Shown here: piece after piece, positions 17,101 through 29,190 of the stretch
Layout: each line of letters begins with the position of its first letter
How positions within the stretch are numbered: position 1 is the stretch's first letter
From: Trichostrongylus colubriformis
Taxonomy: Eukaryota; Nematoda; Chromadorea; Rhabditida; Trichostrongylidae
Direction of reading: 5' to 3'
NCBI GenBank assembly: GCA_963978905.1
Contig: OZ022256.1
Location: 40,906,001 to 40,970,000 of the forward strand
DNA: 64,000 nt
Notes under the pieces: model-generated
Databases searched by the model: none
The model's input: only the letters and a program-made list of their open reading frames with translations
Told to the model about the DNA's origin: nothing
Made by a program: the position numbers and the translations under genes

Positions 17101-20100
17101 GTATGTGTGAGCTACGAGACCATGCGCCGCTGGTTCATCAGCTTCAGCAACGGCGAGATTGACATGGAAGACAAACCACGCTCAGGACTGTGCTACTGCT
17201 GGGATGCGGGAGGACTGCTTTTCCACGAGGTGCTGGTGCAATGCTAGACAGACCGCTATCGCTTACACCTGCCAGCTCCAGCAGCTCGCTGTCGCTGCTC
17301 GAGAAAAGCGCCGGAGAAGGTCTGCGGTCACCCTCCTATGGACGACACCAGCTCTCGCGAAAATTTGCGAAAAGTACCCAAGCCAAGCTACACGAGCTCG
17401 GCTGGGATGTCCTACCCCACCTGCCATACTCTCCAGACATTGCCCCATCTGACTATCACCTTACCCATCCTCTTGGATCCTTCCTGGCCAAGGGAAAATT
17501 CGTTGATAAGACCTGCTTGCAAAGGCGATCACTAACTTCTTCGACTCTCAGAACCCAGAGTTCTGGGAGGAGGGAATCAACGATTTTCCTACGAGGTGGC
17601 TGAGTGTTGTCGATAGCAATGGTAAATACGTTGTTGCCTAACTGTTGTTTGTTGGAAGGAAAAATAATAAAAGTGATGATCGAAAAAAATCCTACAAGAC
17701 TTTTGGGACAACCTAATACATAGCACCCAATGAATCATGTCACTGGCATGATTTGCTCTCCTATACTTTTTTCTAAAGTCCTGTTTTGCTAAATTCAAGA
17801 AGTTAGGAGGTGACACCTCTATGTCGATCAGACACCATTCGGAATTAGGCGAAAAATATGCCGCCATTCAAAATTAGAAACAGGTGATGACCATCATCTA
17901 TATGTCTGCCCATAGATCTTGTCTGGAAACCACTGCTCAATCTAATGCCTACGTACCTCAACCAGTGATCTTTGTGGCATCCTATTTACAGAGCGTTCTA
18001 TTGATTGCCTACCGTGAGCATTTCGTTGATCGCTTTCCGTCGGCTGTTCATCGATGCCGTCGAAGTGATTTCAAGTAGTTCCGACTCGTAATGTTTTGAG
18101 CTTGTTTATAATGAAATCTAGCGGGCGAAGCCAGCGTGGGGGCTCGGCGCCCCAGCCCCAGAAGATGTGACAGACAGAGAAACATACACACCAAACTTCT
18201 GGTTCATATATAGGATGGATATAGGGTTTACCTTGACCGTCGTGTTGCCACATCATGTGCTTCTACCCCTTCAATCCTGTGCTGTCGAAAGGATGAAAAC
18301 AAATATAAAAAAATCACCGTATCCATCCCTAAGGCATTGACCAGTCAAGTGAGAAATAGAAAGAAGAAGGAAGGAATGTTAGCATAAAAGATAACAGGAA
18401 TGAATTTTCTGCTAGAAAAGGGGTAGTGTTCCTGCAATTAGTGTCTAAAGTAGATCGACGTGATCCATTGTAAATCAAAACCTCTTCATATTTAGTGGAA
18501 GACGTCTACTTCGCTCATCTTGACCACACTGGTCGTCGAACAGACATTGACCATCGTCCAGAGTTGTTCCTAGGAGCTTATGAGTTCATTGCCACAAAGC
18601 AGTATTGCAAGGCAAGGTTTTTCATTTCTTTGTGAATACGTCGTGCATCAATCAGTCGTGCAGTCAAGCATAGTTGCTACAGATTTTTGCGTTACATGCT
18701 TGACTGTAGCGGTTTAATTACTTTTCACTTGTTTTGTTTCACAGAACTGTTGTTCAGAACGGCCTGCCGCCCAAAGAACCAGCATTTATTTTTATGATTG
18801 ATGTTTCCTACAATGCAATACAAAACGGAATGCTCCATGTTGCTTGTGCAAACCTTGAGAGAATTCTGCACCACTTGCCTAAGTAAGTAATGGATACTCC
18901 AACGTAATTTTGGTGATATCGTAATGAGGCATATTATATGAAGTTGCATCTCTAAAGATGTCCGAGGAATCTCTGTAGGGTCACCCTGCACACTAAAACG
19001 TATGCTATTGCCTGAGCCATAGTGGGGTAAGGAAGGGGTTCCTTTCCTCTTTTAAGCTCAGGCAAAAATAGCGTCCACTTTGCGATGCACGCATCCTCCT
19101 GATTGCGATAGCATCGTATTTTTGCTGTTGTACCCCAAAATCTTTTCATAGATTTTTCTTTGCAGAGAACTTGGTGCTTCTGAATCGGTTGTACATGTGG
19201 GACTCGCTACATTTGATCAAGTAGTACATTTCTTTGACTTATCTGCTGCTCAGCCTTCAATAATGGTTGTAGGTTCGTATCATACAAGTGATTCTTGTGT
19301 ATTAGATTTGATGGTGTATAATTTTGAAATTCAGGGGATGTTGACGATATGTTTGTTCCCATTGTTGATGGCCTACTCATGCCGTATTCGCAGGCAGTGC
19401 ACGCTATTCGAGCAGCTCTTGCAGAAATACCTCGTTTATTTTCATCATCTAAAATAACAGAGACAATCCTAGGGCCTGTCGTACAGGCAGGACTGGATGC
19501 GCTTCAGGTTCGTGTGATAACAACTTTTAGCTTTGTTTGCGGCGATACTGTGAAACATTGCGATGGCGTCATGGCCATTTCTCACTTTCCTAACGTTCCC
19601 TGACGCCTGTTTTCTGGCAGCATGAGATACATTTCTAATGCTTGCGTTATGTATTGTTCGCTGAACTGCAGCACAGGATCCCAAGTTTCATATGCGATGA
19701 AAAAGCAAAAGTAAATGTGTTCAGTGTGCTGATCGCGCTGGTAAATTGATGATCTTCTCAACTTCACTGCCTACTGTGGAAGCTCCAGGGAAGCTGAAAA
19801 CAAGGAATGAAAGGAATCTACTAGGCACCGACAAAGAAAAGGTATTTCATTCCACTTATCACATCCGGAGTGGCGTGCAAGTGTTGTGACCAGTGTTCCA
19901 AGAGGTCAGCTCACCAGCGTTGTGTGGCGGGCAATTCAATTTAGGAATGACGAAATTTACATTTTATGGGACTAAAACTTCATGTTACGGACTGTTGGTC
20001 TGCTTCAGTTTCAAATTGTTTATGACAGATGTCATTACTAAACTGTTTATATCATATACACCAAACTTTATAACATATTCAGTTCCACGAGTATCAATCT

Positions 20101-23100
20101 TTATTCTTTGCCCTCGATCTTCGACATAAGTAGTTCAACTACGAAGCTGACATCTTGAAATCAACAGCAAGTCAATCGTCTCATGAGGCAAATCCACCCT
20201 TGGGTGACCTGACCCACACTAATCACCGAAACACTTGCCACACACCCCGCATAGACCGCACATCACCCAGCATATGTTCTGATAAAGACACATATTGTCT
20301 ATTCAAGGAGCACAATATGTAGGTTGATTCATGTTGACGTACATTGAGATTTGAGCCTGCCTTGTGAACGTGCAAAACCGGCCAGAACTTTCCTCACAAC
20401 CCAATAGAAGGATAAGCAGTGCTGAGCACTAGGAAATGGGTGGATATCCTGTAGAACTAACCTGGTCCTCTTCTAGGTTATCATTCCATGACCACGATAG
20501 GCCGCCGTCGCATTTCTGCGATTTTGCGCTGTCGCGGCTCCGCACGAGAAGTTGCGGCATTCACAATCCTAAGGTCGTAGTATCGCGCGTGAAAGTGCGA
20601 GCCGCAGAATCGCCAAAAACGCGGATTCGCGAAGTGTTTTCGCCACTCTCTGGACACATTCAGTTCACTTTAGGCCGCCGTCACCTCTGCGATTTTGGAT
20701 CACATTCAGTTCACTTGAGGCCGCCGTCAGACCCTCCGATTTTGCGGGTTCGCGGCTCCGCACGCAAAGTTGTGGCATCACACAGTTTCAAGGTCGTAGT
20801 ATCACGTGCGAAAGTGCGACGTCGCAAGATCGCAGAATCGCAAAATCGCAAAGTCTGACGGCGGGCTATAAGACATGAGCCCTTTTAGTGTAGAGCACGA
20901 AGGGAATCCGAAATGGTATGTAATAGACTAGTTACAAATTTGGAGGCGAGTTTCATTTTTTTTTTCAGAAAAGGAAAGTGAGGTTTTCTTCAACTTTTCT
21001 CAAAGCCTGAGAGATCTTATCATCGGAGATCAAGCAAATGTGTTTTCCGATTGCAGACTGCTCTTACACCTCAAGGGGAATTCTACACGAAACTTGGAGA
21101 ACAATGTGTCAAGGCGGGTGTGACCGTGGATCTTTTCCTTTTCCCAAATTCGTTCATGGACGTGGCTTCTATTGCCCAGCTCTCGGCCGTAACTGGTGGA
21201 AACGTCTACAAATATCAGTACTTTGTGGTATATCACATTTCTATTGGACTCTTATTTGAATAAAAATAATCTGCTAATATCGTTTAGGCTGACAAAGATG
21301 CTCCCCGATTCCTAGCTGACCTCAAACATAACGTTTCTCGTCAAATAGCCTTTGACTGCATGGCGAGGGTTCGATCGAGTGCAGGTAATAGCATGCTCTT
21401 AATTTTGGAAATGTAAAATCATTTCACCCACTGGACGTCTATTGCTTTGTCAAGGCATTCGCCCGGTTCTCTTCCAAGGCTCTTTCTTCATGGAAAATAC
21501 GACGGATTTGGAAATGGCTTCAATAGATGAGGATAAGGTGAACAACATTTCCAATTATTTGTATTCGAATGTAATATGATTGTGACTCCCATTACGTTCT
21601 AATGGCTCGAAAATTCCTGAAATGATTACAATGAACCCAAGTCTGCTAGATCGATGTCAGACTTTCGATTTGCTACGCTTTGATTTTGAGATTCAGCAGT
21701 TTTGCAATATTGCGATTTCACATGTTGCCTGGAAGGGAAGGACAGCTGCTTTGGTCAATCTCTGAAAGTGTTTTCGTAGCAAAACTAGAATACTTGCTTC
21801 TGTTACCTACATGTGCGTACTTGGCTTCTAAAATTTATTTCAGACTTTCTTCGCAGAGCTGAAGCACGATGATAAGCTTTCCGACCAGAATGCCATTATA
21901 CAGGTGTGTTCACTTTACCCTTTTTGCTCGGACTTTCCATTCAAAGCAATGCAATGACAAAAAAAAAGTTTGTCAAAGTCATGCAACTTCGTTCTTCGAA
22001 TGTTTTTTTAATATGGCATTAATTTAAAGTTTTACCAAATACCTGAAAAATGTGGATGGCTTAGATTACTACTAAGGATTCCCACTACAAAAATTTGAAA
22101 GCTCGTGTAGCAATGCTTTACATCTAAGCAGTGTGTTGATCTTTCTAAAAATTCACATGGAAAGCCTGTGTAGCAGTGGTAGCAGTGAAATCTATGTTGT
22201 TTAAAAGGCACACTTCAGGATTGTTGTAGTCTTGCAGTATCTTTCGTGGTCGGATAGATCGACCCAAGCCACGTAAGCTGTACCTTTACCTAAGCGTGAG
22301 TGTGAGTTCGCAGCGTGGAGAGCCAAAGAAGATAGCGCGACTCACCATGAAGCTCAGGCCCGCCCATTCTAGACGTGATTGCTGGCAATGACATCAGCAA
22401 CGGCGGCAAGAGCGTGGCAAATGAGGCCTGCGATAAGATGAGATGAAGAAAAAATTCGTATAGTGAAGGAAGAGTTGATGAGGGGAAAAAGGTGATATCT
22501 CACGATTCCCCATGATACCACCCAACGGAAGCTGACTCAATGGCTCACTTTCACGCGGTAATCTCGTACAAGTCCAGATGACAAGAGGCCTTATTTTCGT
22601 CATTTTGTGGGGCCTGTTCAAATTTTTCTTTGTCGGCTATTCCACATGTTTTCCGCTTCCACAATTCAGCGCTTTAACCCATTCAAGGTAATCCTGGAAT
22701 ATGCCTTTGATAAGAAATTTAAGCAGCGTTGTTGTTTCCTATCTCGCGTCGGTGCATAACACTTGTGACTCGGCTCTTCTTTCACAACGTTTCTACTCCA
22801 AAACTCTCAGATATATACAGGCAGTACGGTTATCATTATCTTCTACCCGTTACTTCCATTGCTTAGGTAGCTGCTCTGTCTCGTCCAAGTTAACAAGCTG
22901 CAATTTGAGAACCCATGGACACTCAGTTCGTGTAGATAATCAATCCAGCTCAATTGAGCTAGATAACTAAACTTCTTACTCCTTATGTAATTCAGGGTCT
23001 TGATTAAGTAGCGTTGGAAACACCCTAGGATAGGAGGATACGTAGAGAAAGCGGAACTTCAGAGCTCAGCTCCTTCTTGTCCCCCCTCCTCCTCCTTTAG

Positions 23101-25903
23101 GCCGCGTTCATACTTTGCGCACAGATGGCGACAGCGTTCAGCGACGCCGTCAAAGCCTTGTGCCCACCTTACCAGTGGAGCGCGGGGTGTGTTGCAAGTG
23201 TTCCGATTCTAGAGGTCGGCACCGAACTGGGTCACCGCCCTTCGCGAATTGTCCGAATGGTGGCGTGTCCTGCCGTTTGGGCTCTCCCAGATTTGCCTAA
23301 GCCTTTTTAGGGGAGAAGCTTTGGCAGCGTTTCTTACCTGTCTTTACCTGATTGCAATCCGCCGCGCAACCTGACCTGACCTCACGCACCCATGGAGCGC
23401 GTGACCAGGGTGCCGCCGTGGTCGGCGGGTGGTACATGACTTTGACACCGCCGCCGGTGCTGGCATCGGTGTGCAAAGTATGAACGCGGCCCTATTTTTG
23501 TAGCATACATGGCCATGTGCTGGTTTACGATGCCATGTTGGAGACATATCAGCCGGATTTCGGAAAACGGTAAGGCCGCGGTCGTACTTTGCGATGCCGG
23601 CGGCAGGGCGTGGTTGCGTATATGTGCGTCTCCTTCCACGCCACCCTGCCTCGTTGCCTGCGTCATCTCTGCACCTCCCTCGTGCCACTCTCCCTCGCTG
23701 CCTGTGAACGCAGCAACGCCCTGCCTGCGGTGAGTATGGCCGCGGACTAAAGGCCAGATTCAGCTGTTTTCTGACGATGTCTGGCGCAAACCGTAGTCGT
23801 TTTGACTGATACAACTCTGATTGCGGCATTACTAAGAAAATATGGAGCAAATAGATCTGACCTGAAATCCAGCTACCGTTTCACATAGAGACGATTTTCC
23901 ACTACTCTGCCTGTACAGTACCTTCTTACCTTCTTATTGTTAACGGAGAGTACCGAGCTTCAATCAAGATATGCTGCAGATCTTTTGCCAATCTAGGACG
24001 CTCAACAAAATTTCCTAACACTCACACTGCTGTCTTGTCTGACTCATTGGGTTGGTAGGGCACCCAAGTAGCTCACAGCTTCTAGGGCTATGACAACTTA
24101 GTAGTCTCACAATCGTCGTATGAGTAGAATAAGTTCGCTCTTACGTTTAGCATGATCGCTTTCGGATGCTTTCAAACCGTAGAATGATATATGGCATCAG
24201 TAGTGAGTGCAGCATGAATAATAGCAGCTGATCCGCCAGCGAGGGATCCTGCAGATACTTGAGTATGCTCTGACTCAGTGTGGTAATTACAACTTGCTAG
24301 AACTCGAGAAGAGTGGAACCACACAAAAATTGGGAATTATCGCAAAACTTATGCACCAGCCTTTTGTTTACCATACCTGTTTTTATCTTTGCATTTTTTA
24401 CCTGCTCTCTGTTCACATGGCCGGGTAGATGAGACTTAATGCTCTAAAAACGTTCTAATTTCACTAGCGTATTTTGTTAAGTACTTCAGTGTGCTATTCT
24501 TTTCACATCGGTTAGTGGACAGCGACGCCTCCGCATCCTAAATCTATGTCTTCCCGTTTCTTCTGACTACAACCAGCTCTACCGAGTAGCTGATCAGGGA
24601 GCGCTCGTCTCATACCTGCTCAAAAATGGTAATAGAACCATTCTTTTGCGAACGAGATGAAATTTTGTTCCTATCGTTCCAGCGGTGCAAATAAATCGCG
24701 AGAAGGGTCAAAAGGAGATGAAAGATCAAATTTTCCAACGATGTGCACAAATCCTCGCAACGTACAGGTATTTTTCTGATTGTTTCTTATACTCTGATTT
24801 TTTGCAAGCCTTGGAAAAGTTTCAGGGAAAAGGTGAGTGAATCCGCGCCTCTTGGACAGTTGATATTGCCTGAGACCCTGAAGCTGTTACCTCTCTTTGT
24901 AAACTCTATTGTCAAGAACGATGCTATCAATGGAGGTGATTTTTGAGTTCCTTTTAAATTTGTTATTTGCCATTTTCATTGCAGTGATTGATTCTCGTTT
25001 TTTTTTCTACTTGAGCTCTCAAACTGTTTTAGGCAGTGAAATGACTGTTGATGATAAGGTTTGGATGATTGAAGTGATTCGTGGAATGCGGATAGATCAT
25101 ACAATGCTTTTGCTGTATCCAAAGTAACCGCACTTATTGAAATTTCTTTTAGCTATGCTAATCCGGTGTAATTATTGAATTTTCAGGATAGCACCTGTTG
25201 ACCACTTGGAACTGCAGGATCCTCAAGAGATTACGGCCATCGTTAGCAGTGTGAGGGCGAGCTATGATAATCTTTCTAACACAAGGGTAATATATTTCGT
25301 AAACAATATTCATATAAAGCTAGGCTTAGTTACTACGTATTTTTTGCAGGCATATCTGATCGATAATGGCATTGTACTTTTCCTTTGGATTGGTCTAGGT
25401 ATTGCTGAGTCTTGGGTCCAGGATATATTCGGAGTTAACAACGTCACCATGCTTGATACAGAGAATGTAAATGTTCGACAACTTACGGAATTTGTAAAGT
25501 TATGAAGTCGCAAGGTTATAAACTCGTCGTTCAGGCTCAGATTCCTGAAAAGGATAACCCGCGTTCCAGAGGTCTTCGCCGAGCAGTTGAACTAATCCAA
25601 GAGGTAGCTGCTGATATTCATATGTGAATAAGGAGAGATATTCGCATTTATGCAATGTGTCTTATTCTAGTGCGGGCCACGGAAAAGGAAGCTATTCGTC
25701 ATTCGGGAAAAGGATGCTTTAGAGCCATGGATGAAAAAATTCCTTGTAGAAGTGAGTGTTCAATCACAGATCAAACATTTTAGAAATGGGCTGTTCATTC
25801 ATGTTCAAATTACTCGTTTTAGGATCGCTCGGGACCGAATGTTATGTCTTACGTAGACTTCTTGTGCTACATCCATCGTGAAATTAGAAACATACTCGCT
25901 TGA
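14119..25903 (+). CDS. sec-24.1: Sec24C/D-type COPII coat cargo adaptor, complete (25 exons)
   Basis: Sec24 pairs with Sec23 in the inner COPII coat and selects cargo for export from the ER. Exon ends: 14119-14224, 14287-14910, 14967-15553, 15612-15660, 15722-15781, 15892-16019, 16074-16212, 18496-18616, 18745-18882, 19166-19272, 19335-19507, 19725-19841, 21057-21227, 21288-21384, 21455-21537, 21844-21903, 24490-24628, 24683-24767, 24826-24935, 25033-25123, 25187-25286, 25350-25466, 25535-25603, 25671-25751, 25823-25903. All phases agree, giving 1210 aa. Residues 1-439 are Pro/Gly/Gln-rich. The zinc finger (about 519-564) has CQRC and CPFC. The trunk has the run [13 protein letters not shown], later blocks have GQRRLRI and GQLILPE, and the gelsolin-like and C-terminal parts have LFLWIG and [13 protein letters not shown]. 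These match SEC24C/D rather than A/B. The first donor (14224/14225) is the least certain. Confidence 0.95.
15105..15450 (+). repeat. 24-nt coding tandem repeat ([12 protein letters not shown] units) in Sec24
   Basis: About a dozen imperfect 24-nt units encode variants of GAGPPGMP at roughly residues 290-404, with some units shortened to GMP or altered (PTGMP, PLCMP, PPGML). The collagen-like Gly spacing is not strict, so this is a low-complexity disordered tail and not a triple helix. Sec24 N-termini are generally Pro/Gly-rich. This Met-containing repeat looks lineage-specific and is likely length-variable. Confidence 0.85.
16834..17716 (+). mobile_element. Internally deleted mariner transposon in a Sec24 intron
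   Basis: Terminal inverted repeats TTAGGTTGTCCCAAAAGTCT (left) and its complement (right) run about 31 bp, with TA on both sides as mariner target duplication. At 883 bp it is about 400 bp short of a typical mariner. It interrupts the 2.3 kb intron between Sec24 exons 7 and 8 in sense orientation. Confidence 0.88.
16978..17604 (+). pseudogene. Mariner transposase remnant (catalytic core deleted)
   Basis: The N-terminal helix-turn-helix part is readable ([15 protein letters not shown], then [16 protein letters not shown] and DKPRSG). The frame is then lost, and only C-terminal pieces return in another frame ([20 protein letters not shown]). The middle with the first catalytic Asp residues is missing, so the copy cannot encode a working transposase. 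It could still be mobilised in trans through its intact ends. Confidence 0.85.
19842..21056 (+). other. Sec24 intron 12 with repeat insert
   Basis: A 1.2 kb intron with no extra exon recognised. Its right half is the GC-rich palindromic repeat at 20495-20872. The remainder has no features I can support. Confidence 0.6.
20495..20872. repeat. Palindromic repeat with nested GGCCGCCGTC ends
   Basis: It begins TAGGCCGCCGTCGCATTTCT and ends with TCGCAAAGTCTGACGGCGGGCTA, which pair as terminal inverted repeats (GCCGTC ... TGCGATTTTGCGATT). Two further left-end copies lie inside (AGGCCGCCGTCACC near 20672 and GAGGCCGCCGTCAGACC near 20718), so one element appears inserted in another. The same ends bound the larger insertion at 26733-28373. 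Confidence 0.7.
22201..22709 (-). mobile_element. MITE with TTAAAGGC..CCAGGATT ends, copy 1
   Basis: The left end TTAAAAGGCACACTTCAGGATT and right end TAATCCTGGAATATGCCTTT are inverted repeats. The body (GTGGCAAATGAGGCCTGCGATAA) matches the reverse complement of part of 55934-56459. A TTAA-type flank is present on the left and degraded (TTGA) on the right. It is non-coding. Confidence 0.7.
23098..23494. mobile_element. MITE with TAGGCCGCGTTCATACTTTGC ends
   Basis: The left end TAGGCCGCGTTCATACTTTG pairs with the right end CAAAGTATGAACGCGGCCCTA, 397 bp overall. Inside lies a block (GGGCTCTCCCAGATTTGCCT, then AAGCCTTTTTAGGGG) shared inverted with the 13524-13669 hairpin. Relatives are 23571-23745 and 61696-61843. 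No coding content is supported. Confidence 0.75.
23571..23745. mobile_element. Short relative of the GGCCGCGTTCATACTTTGC MITE
   Basis: It starts TAAGGCCGCGGTCGTACTTTG and ends GAGTATGGCCGCGG, a shortened, diverged version of the inverted ends seen at 23098-23494. It is 175 bp, GC-rich and non-coding. Confidence 0.55.
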
Positions 25904-26732
25904 TTGGATTGTTACGCTCAGTAACATTATCTGCCAATTCGATTGTGATGCACATTGTTTACTATTGTTAATACGTTGTCTGTTCTCTCCGTTTTATTTA
26001 TTTATTTACTCTTTTTCTGGCATGTCTTTTCCTCTATAGTGTGATAAGCACGGTCCATCCATAGTTAATAAGATTCTTGTGATTTTCTTGAAAATATTCT
26101 TATATGCGTGTAATAATTTCTTTTCTGTACGTGTTACTCGGAAATGCTAGCGCAAAATTTCTAATATATATAGTATTTGTTACATTTTGGGCCGTGGCTA
26201 CTATTTTAAATCAGCTACAAAGACCTGATAAGTTCATTTTCACTATTCGCGTGATTGAAATTCAATTGCAGAGCTATGGGAGAGGTGGGTTTTTCGAAAT
26301 TTTCTTAGAGGTTATTTTATTTGAGAGTAGAAACATCGTTTTTTGAGCCTGTGGTGCATTGATTTGTTTGATGATAAAATATAGTTTATACTGATGTGGT
26401 TCTGATTTTTTTCCTCGGTTTAGTGATAGCCATGTTACCTTTTTTCCCTTTACCAGTGGGTACGCAAAGGAAAGGAACTCAGTCAGGAATTGTCTCTGAT
26501 GAAGTTAATAGAGCCTTTCATTTTTTATGCTTCTCGTTTGTTTAGAAACGTATTTTGCGAAAGGGTTTGCCACTACTTATCGATGTTTGAACATAGCGTA
26601 GCTTTGTCTTTCTTTATCTTCAAGGAAAAAGCGGTTAGGCTCTTGAGATTAGTTAGGCGGCCGTTGTTCTCAGTATTCCAAAGAGACTGGTCATTTTTTT
26701 GGTCATGGTCTGTCTGACCTATTCGATACGCT
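25904..26732 (+). other. Sec24 3' flank
   Basis: AT-rich sequence after the Sec24 stop. It should contain the 3' UTR. I could not pick one poly(A) signal with confidence. No gene is recognised before the inserted element at 26733. Confidence 0.5.
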
Positions 26733-28373
26733 TAGGCCGTCGTCAGTTTGCTATATTGCAATTTTGCGATTCTATGAGCGAATTGGGAAGAGAGAGACTG
26801 ATCTAGTGAGGACTTCAACATTTCCTGCATGAGAGTGGATTCGAACCATTGGGATCCCGGGAGAGCTGTACACGAATGGAACCCCGACCGCAACAGAAAC
26901 AATAGCATTTCGTTCCAGATCTAGTTCGAGGAGACAAGTTCGAATTACAATCCTTTTCCTTTCAATAACTTTCTGAACGCCCCGCCCAACCGTCTACAAT
27001 GTGTCGTAATGTCGAACAGTGTCCAGATGCACTCAAAATACAGGGGGTGCCAAAAAAAAGTAATTTTTGTCCTCCACTTTCAACCTTACATTAGCCGAAC
27101 TTCGGCGAATTCTGACCAGGTATTTTCATCCCTAAAGAAAAGAGCAGACCTCACTCTATCACTGTTCTCCGTTACAGCCTACTGCAAAAGCAGGAACGGT
27201 TGCTTGTTCCGGGTGAACGAGATGTGTCACCCCAGCTGGGCAAAATTCGAAACTTCGTCGTCCTCGTTCACAACCTTGCTAGGTCCGTTGACTCTGGGTA
27301 CCTGAGGGGATTCATACTGGGTGGTGTTATAGAATGTTCCGTTTTTTCCGGGTTTCCAACGCCCATCGTTTTCAAGAGCCAGAACGTGCCATTACCACTG
27401 AAACCCTTCCAGAGACATGTAAAATGATACTTCGGATCATAGCAGCCTTGTCCAAGCAGCAGGGCTCTGTGACTTCCATAATCCTAAGGGCCAATCCTTA
27501 GGAAGCTTCCCACAAAAGAGCACGGAACCTGGCTCCACTGTTTTAAGGGGAGCTTGATACCGTGGGTGCTCTGAAGCCCGACTGCGCCGCTTGAAGGCTC
27601 CATACTTTTCTGAAAGTGAAAGTAGTGAGTCTCAGCGTTCCTGCTTTTAGAGGAACATTTTGAGAATATTTTGCTCCAATACTTTTATCTCTTTCGTTTC
27701 CCTAAGTCTTGTATAATAGGCGGATGTGGGCCGTGAGCAAAACTACTTTTTTTTTGGCACCCCCACCTTGGCTATAGCAAAACCCGCTTGTGCGGTTCCT
27801 TTTGAACGAAGCTCGGCTTTCAAACTCGATTTGTCCTTAACACGGAATACATCTGGTGTTTTTGTCATCTCGTCACGGTGAATTTCGTCAGGGTGATCGG
27901 GGGTGGTTTGAGGCGTTTCTATTCGCGTACACAATAAGTGGGTGAAGCGATCTCCCAGCAGCCGGAACTTTCTTAGAGTCCATCAGCGAGCTTGGTCACG
28001 AAATCGCTCCAGACACTTTTAGACTCACTTGGCCATATTGTGGACACTGGGGCGGGAGTTAGCAGCAAGTTTTGGAAGGGGGCAGGATCCGTGCATGAAT
28101 AAGACCTCTGTTCCGTTCCAGCACAATAGAATTTCGTTTCAGGCCCAGTCCGAGTAGACCATGTTCGAGTTTTAGTCGTACCTATAAGAGTCGAATTTGG
28201 TCCTCTCGCAATGGGCCTCTGACGAAATTTTCATGTCCTTGAGCGGAACAAGGGTCTTATTCTGTACAGATCCCTCTTGTACCAAGTTCGAATCCGCTCT
28301 CATGCAGCAAGGAATTTGTGAGCCCTCACCCTTAATCAGTACCTACCGTCCAATATCGCAAAGTCTGACGGCG
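26733..28373. mobile_element. 1.6 kb inverted-repeat insertion between Sec24 and POLD2 genes
   Basis: The left end TAGGCCGTCGTCAGTTTGCT and right end ATATCGCAAAGTCTGACGGCG are the same terminal repeats as the 20495-20872 element. Inside it is a second element (27043-27764). No transposase frame is recognised, so it appears non-autonomous. It accounts for half of the gap between the two genes. Confidence 0.65.
27043..27764. mobile_element. Element with GGGGGTGCCAAAAAAAAGTA inverted ends (nested)
   Basis: The left end GGGGGTGCCAAAAAAAAGTA pairs with TACTTTTTTTTTGGCACCCCC at the right end, total 722 bp. A truncated, inverted relative lies at 1591-2245. It sits inside the 26733-28373 insertion, so it arrived later. 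The open frames of about 98 and 75 codons inside show no transposase motif. Confidence 0.75.
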
Positions 28374-29190
28374 CTCGTTTAGTCTCGTTTTACTCTAGTT
28401 TCTCATATCTTAACTTTTTTGGTCAAGTCTTCTCTGTGGGGCTTTAGATGGTGCTGTACATCACGTTGGAAAAATTGAAGTGCTCTGCTTGGTCTTGCTA
28501 CGTGTGATGCAAGCATTGTTCAAGGTTCGCGTCAGACGGAAAGGAAAATGAAAGATCAAGCGATCGGAGAAAAGGATAGGATACGTATTGATTGAGTAGA
28601 TATGCTTCCTAAGCTCTGTTGTGCGACGGGTGAGTGGTGTTATGTGTGAAAGGTGGACAAAAGGATAAGGATTTCCATCGGTCTGGGATGCCTCACGATT
28701 CCAGTTTCCGTGAGAGTCGTGGTGTGTGAGTGTGATGACTTGTGGGGGGCTAACTGATTTACATGTTAATGCTTTCGTACTCCCATATGTCTGGTCTCGG
28801 CTCACCTGCCCTGAGGGATGGGATCACTGGCCTGAACGAACTAATGCCAGCCAAAGGTGGAAATGGGCCACTACCCATTATTTCTTTTGGGCTCAAATGT
28901 TGGTTTACAGAGAATAGTGCTTCCCAATACGTTCCCAGGTGCTTTCAAGCACCGTAATGCTTCATGAGAGCTTATAGGGCCATGCTGACGTCTCATGTTG
29001 AACTGAAAATACTCTAGATATTTTTTACTCCGAACTCTCTGTACTCTCCGAACTGATGTCTCTTTCATGGCGATGAAAGCTTCAAATTAGAAGGAAGCTT
29101 CGGAGAAGCTCATTTGTGTGCGTATTTGATAACGATTTCAAAATTGTAACCTGAATGCGCACTCATTCAAATTTAAAATTACATGTTCAG
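28374..29190 (+). other. Upstream flank of the POLD2 gene
   Basis: No gene is recognised. It ends with ACATGTTCAG at 29181-29190, an acceptor touching the POLD2 ATG at 29191. This may be a spliced-leader site with essentially no 5' UTR, or the acceptor of an intron following an unseen short first exon. Confidence 0.45.

Larger units (their letters stand above)
21904..24489 (+). other. Sec24 intron 16, 2.6 kb, built largely of MITEs
   Basis: The intron holds three inverted-repeat elements (22201-22709, 23098-23494 and 23571-23745). Outside them I see nothing coding. The 168-codon minus frame at 23344-23850 runs across the GC-rich elements, has no motif and is regarded as chance. Confidence 0.6.

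Noticed and set aside
23344..23850. 168-codon minus frame in the Sec24 intron
   Set aside because: It spans the inverted-repeat MITEs, is rich in Arg/Ala/His from GC-rich repeat DNA, and shows no domain.
25467..25534. Reading Sec24 through the stretch after TMLDTEN as coding
   Set aside because: The frame hits a stop. Removing a 68-nt intron with normal GT and TTCAG keeps phase and, from memory, the length seen in human SEC24C.
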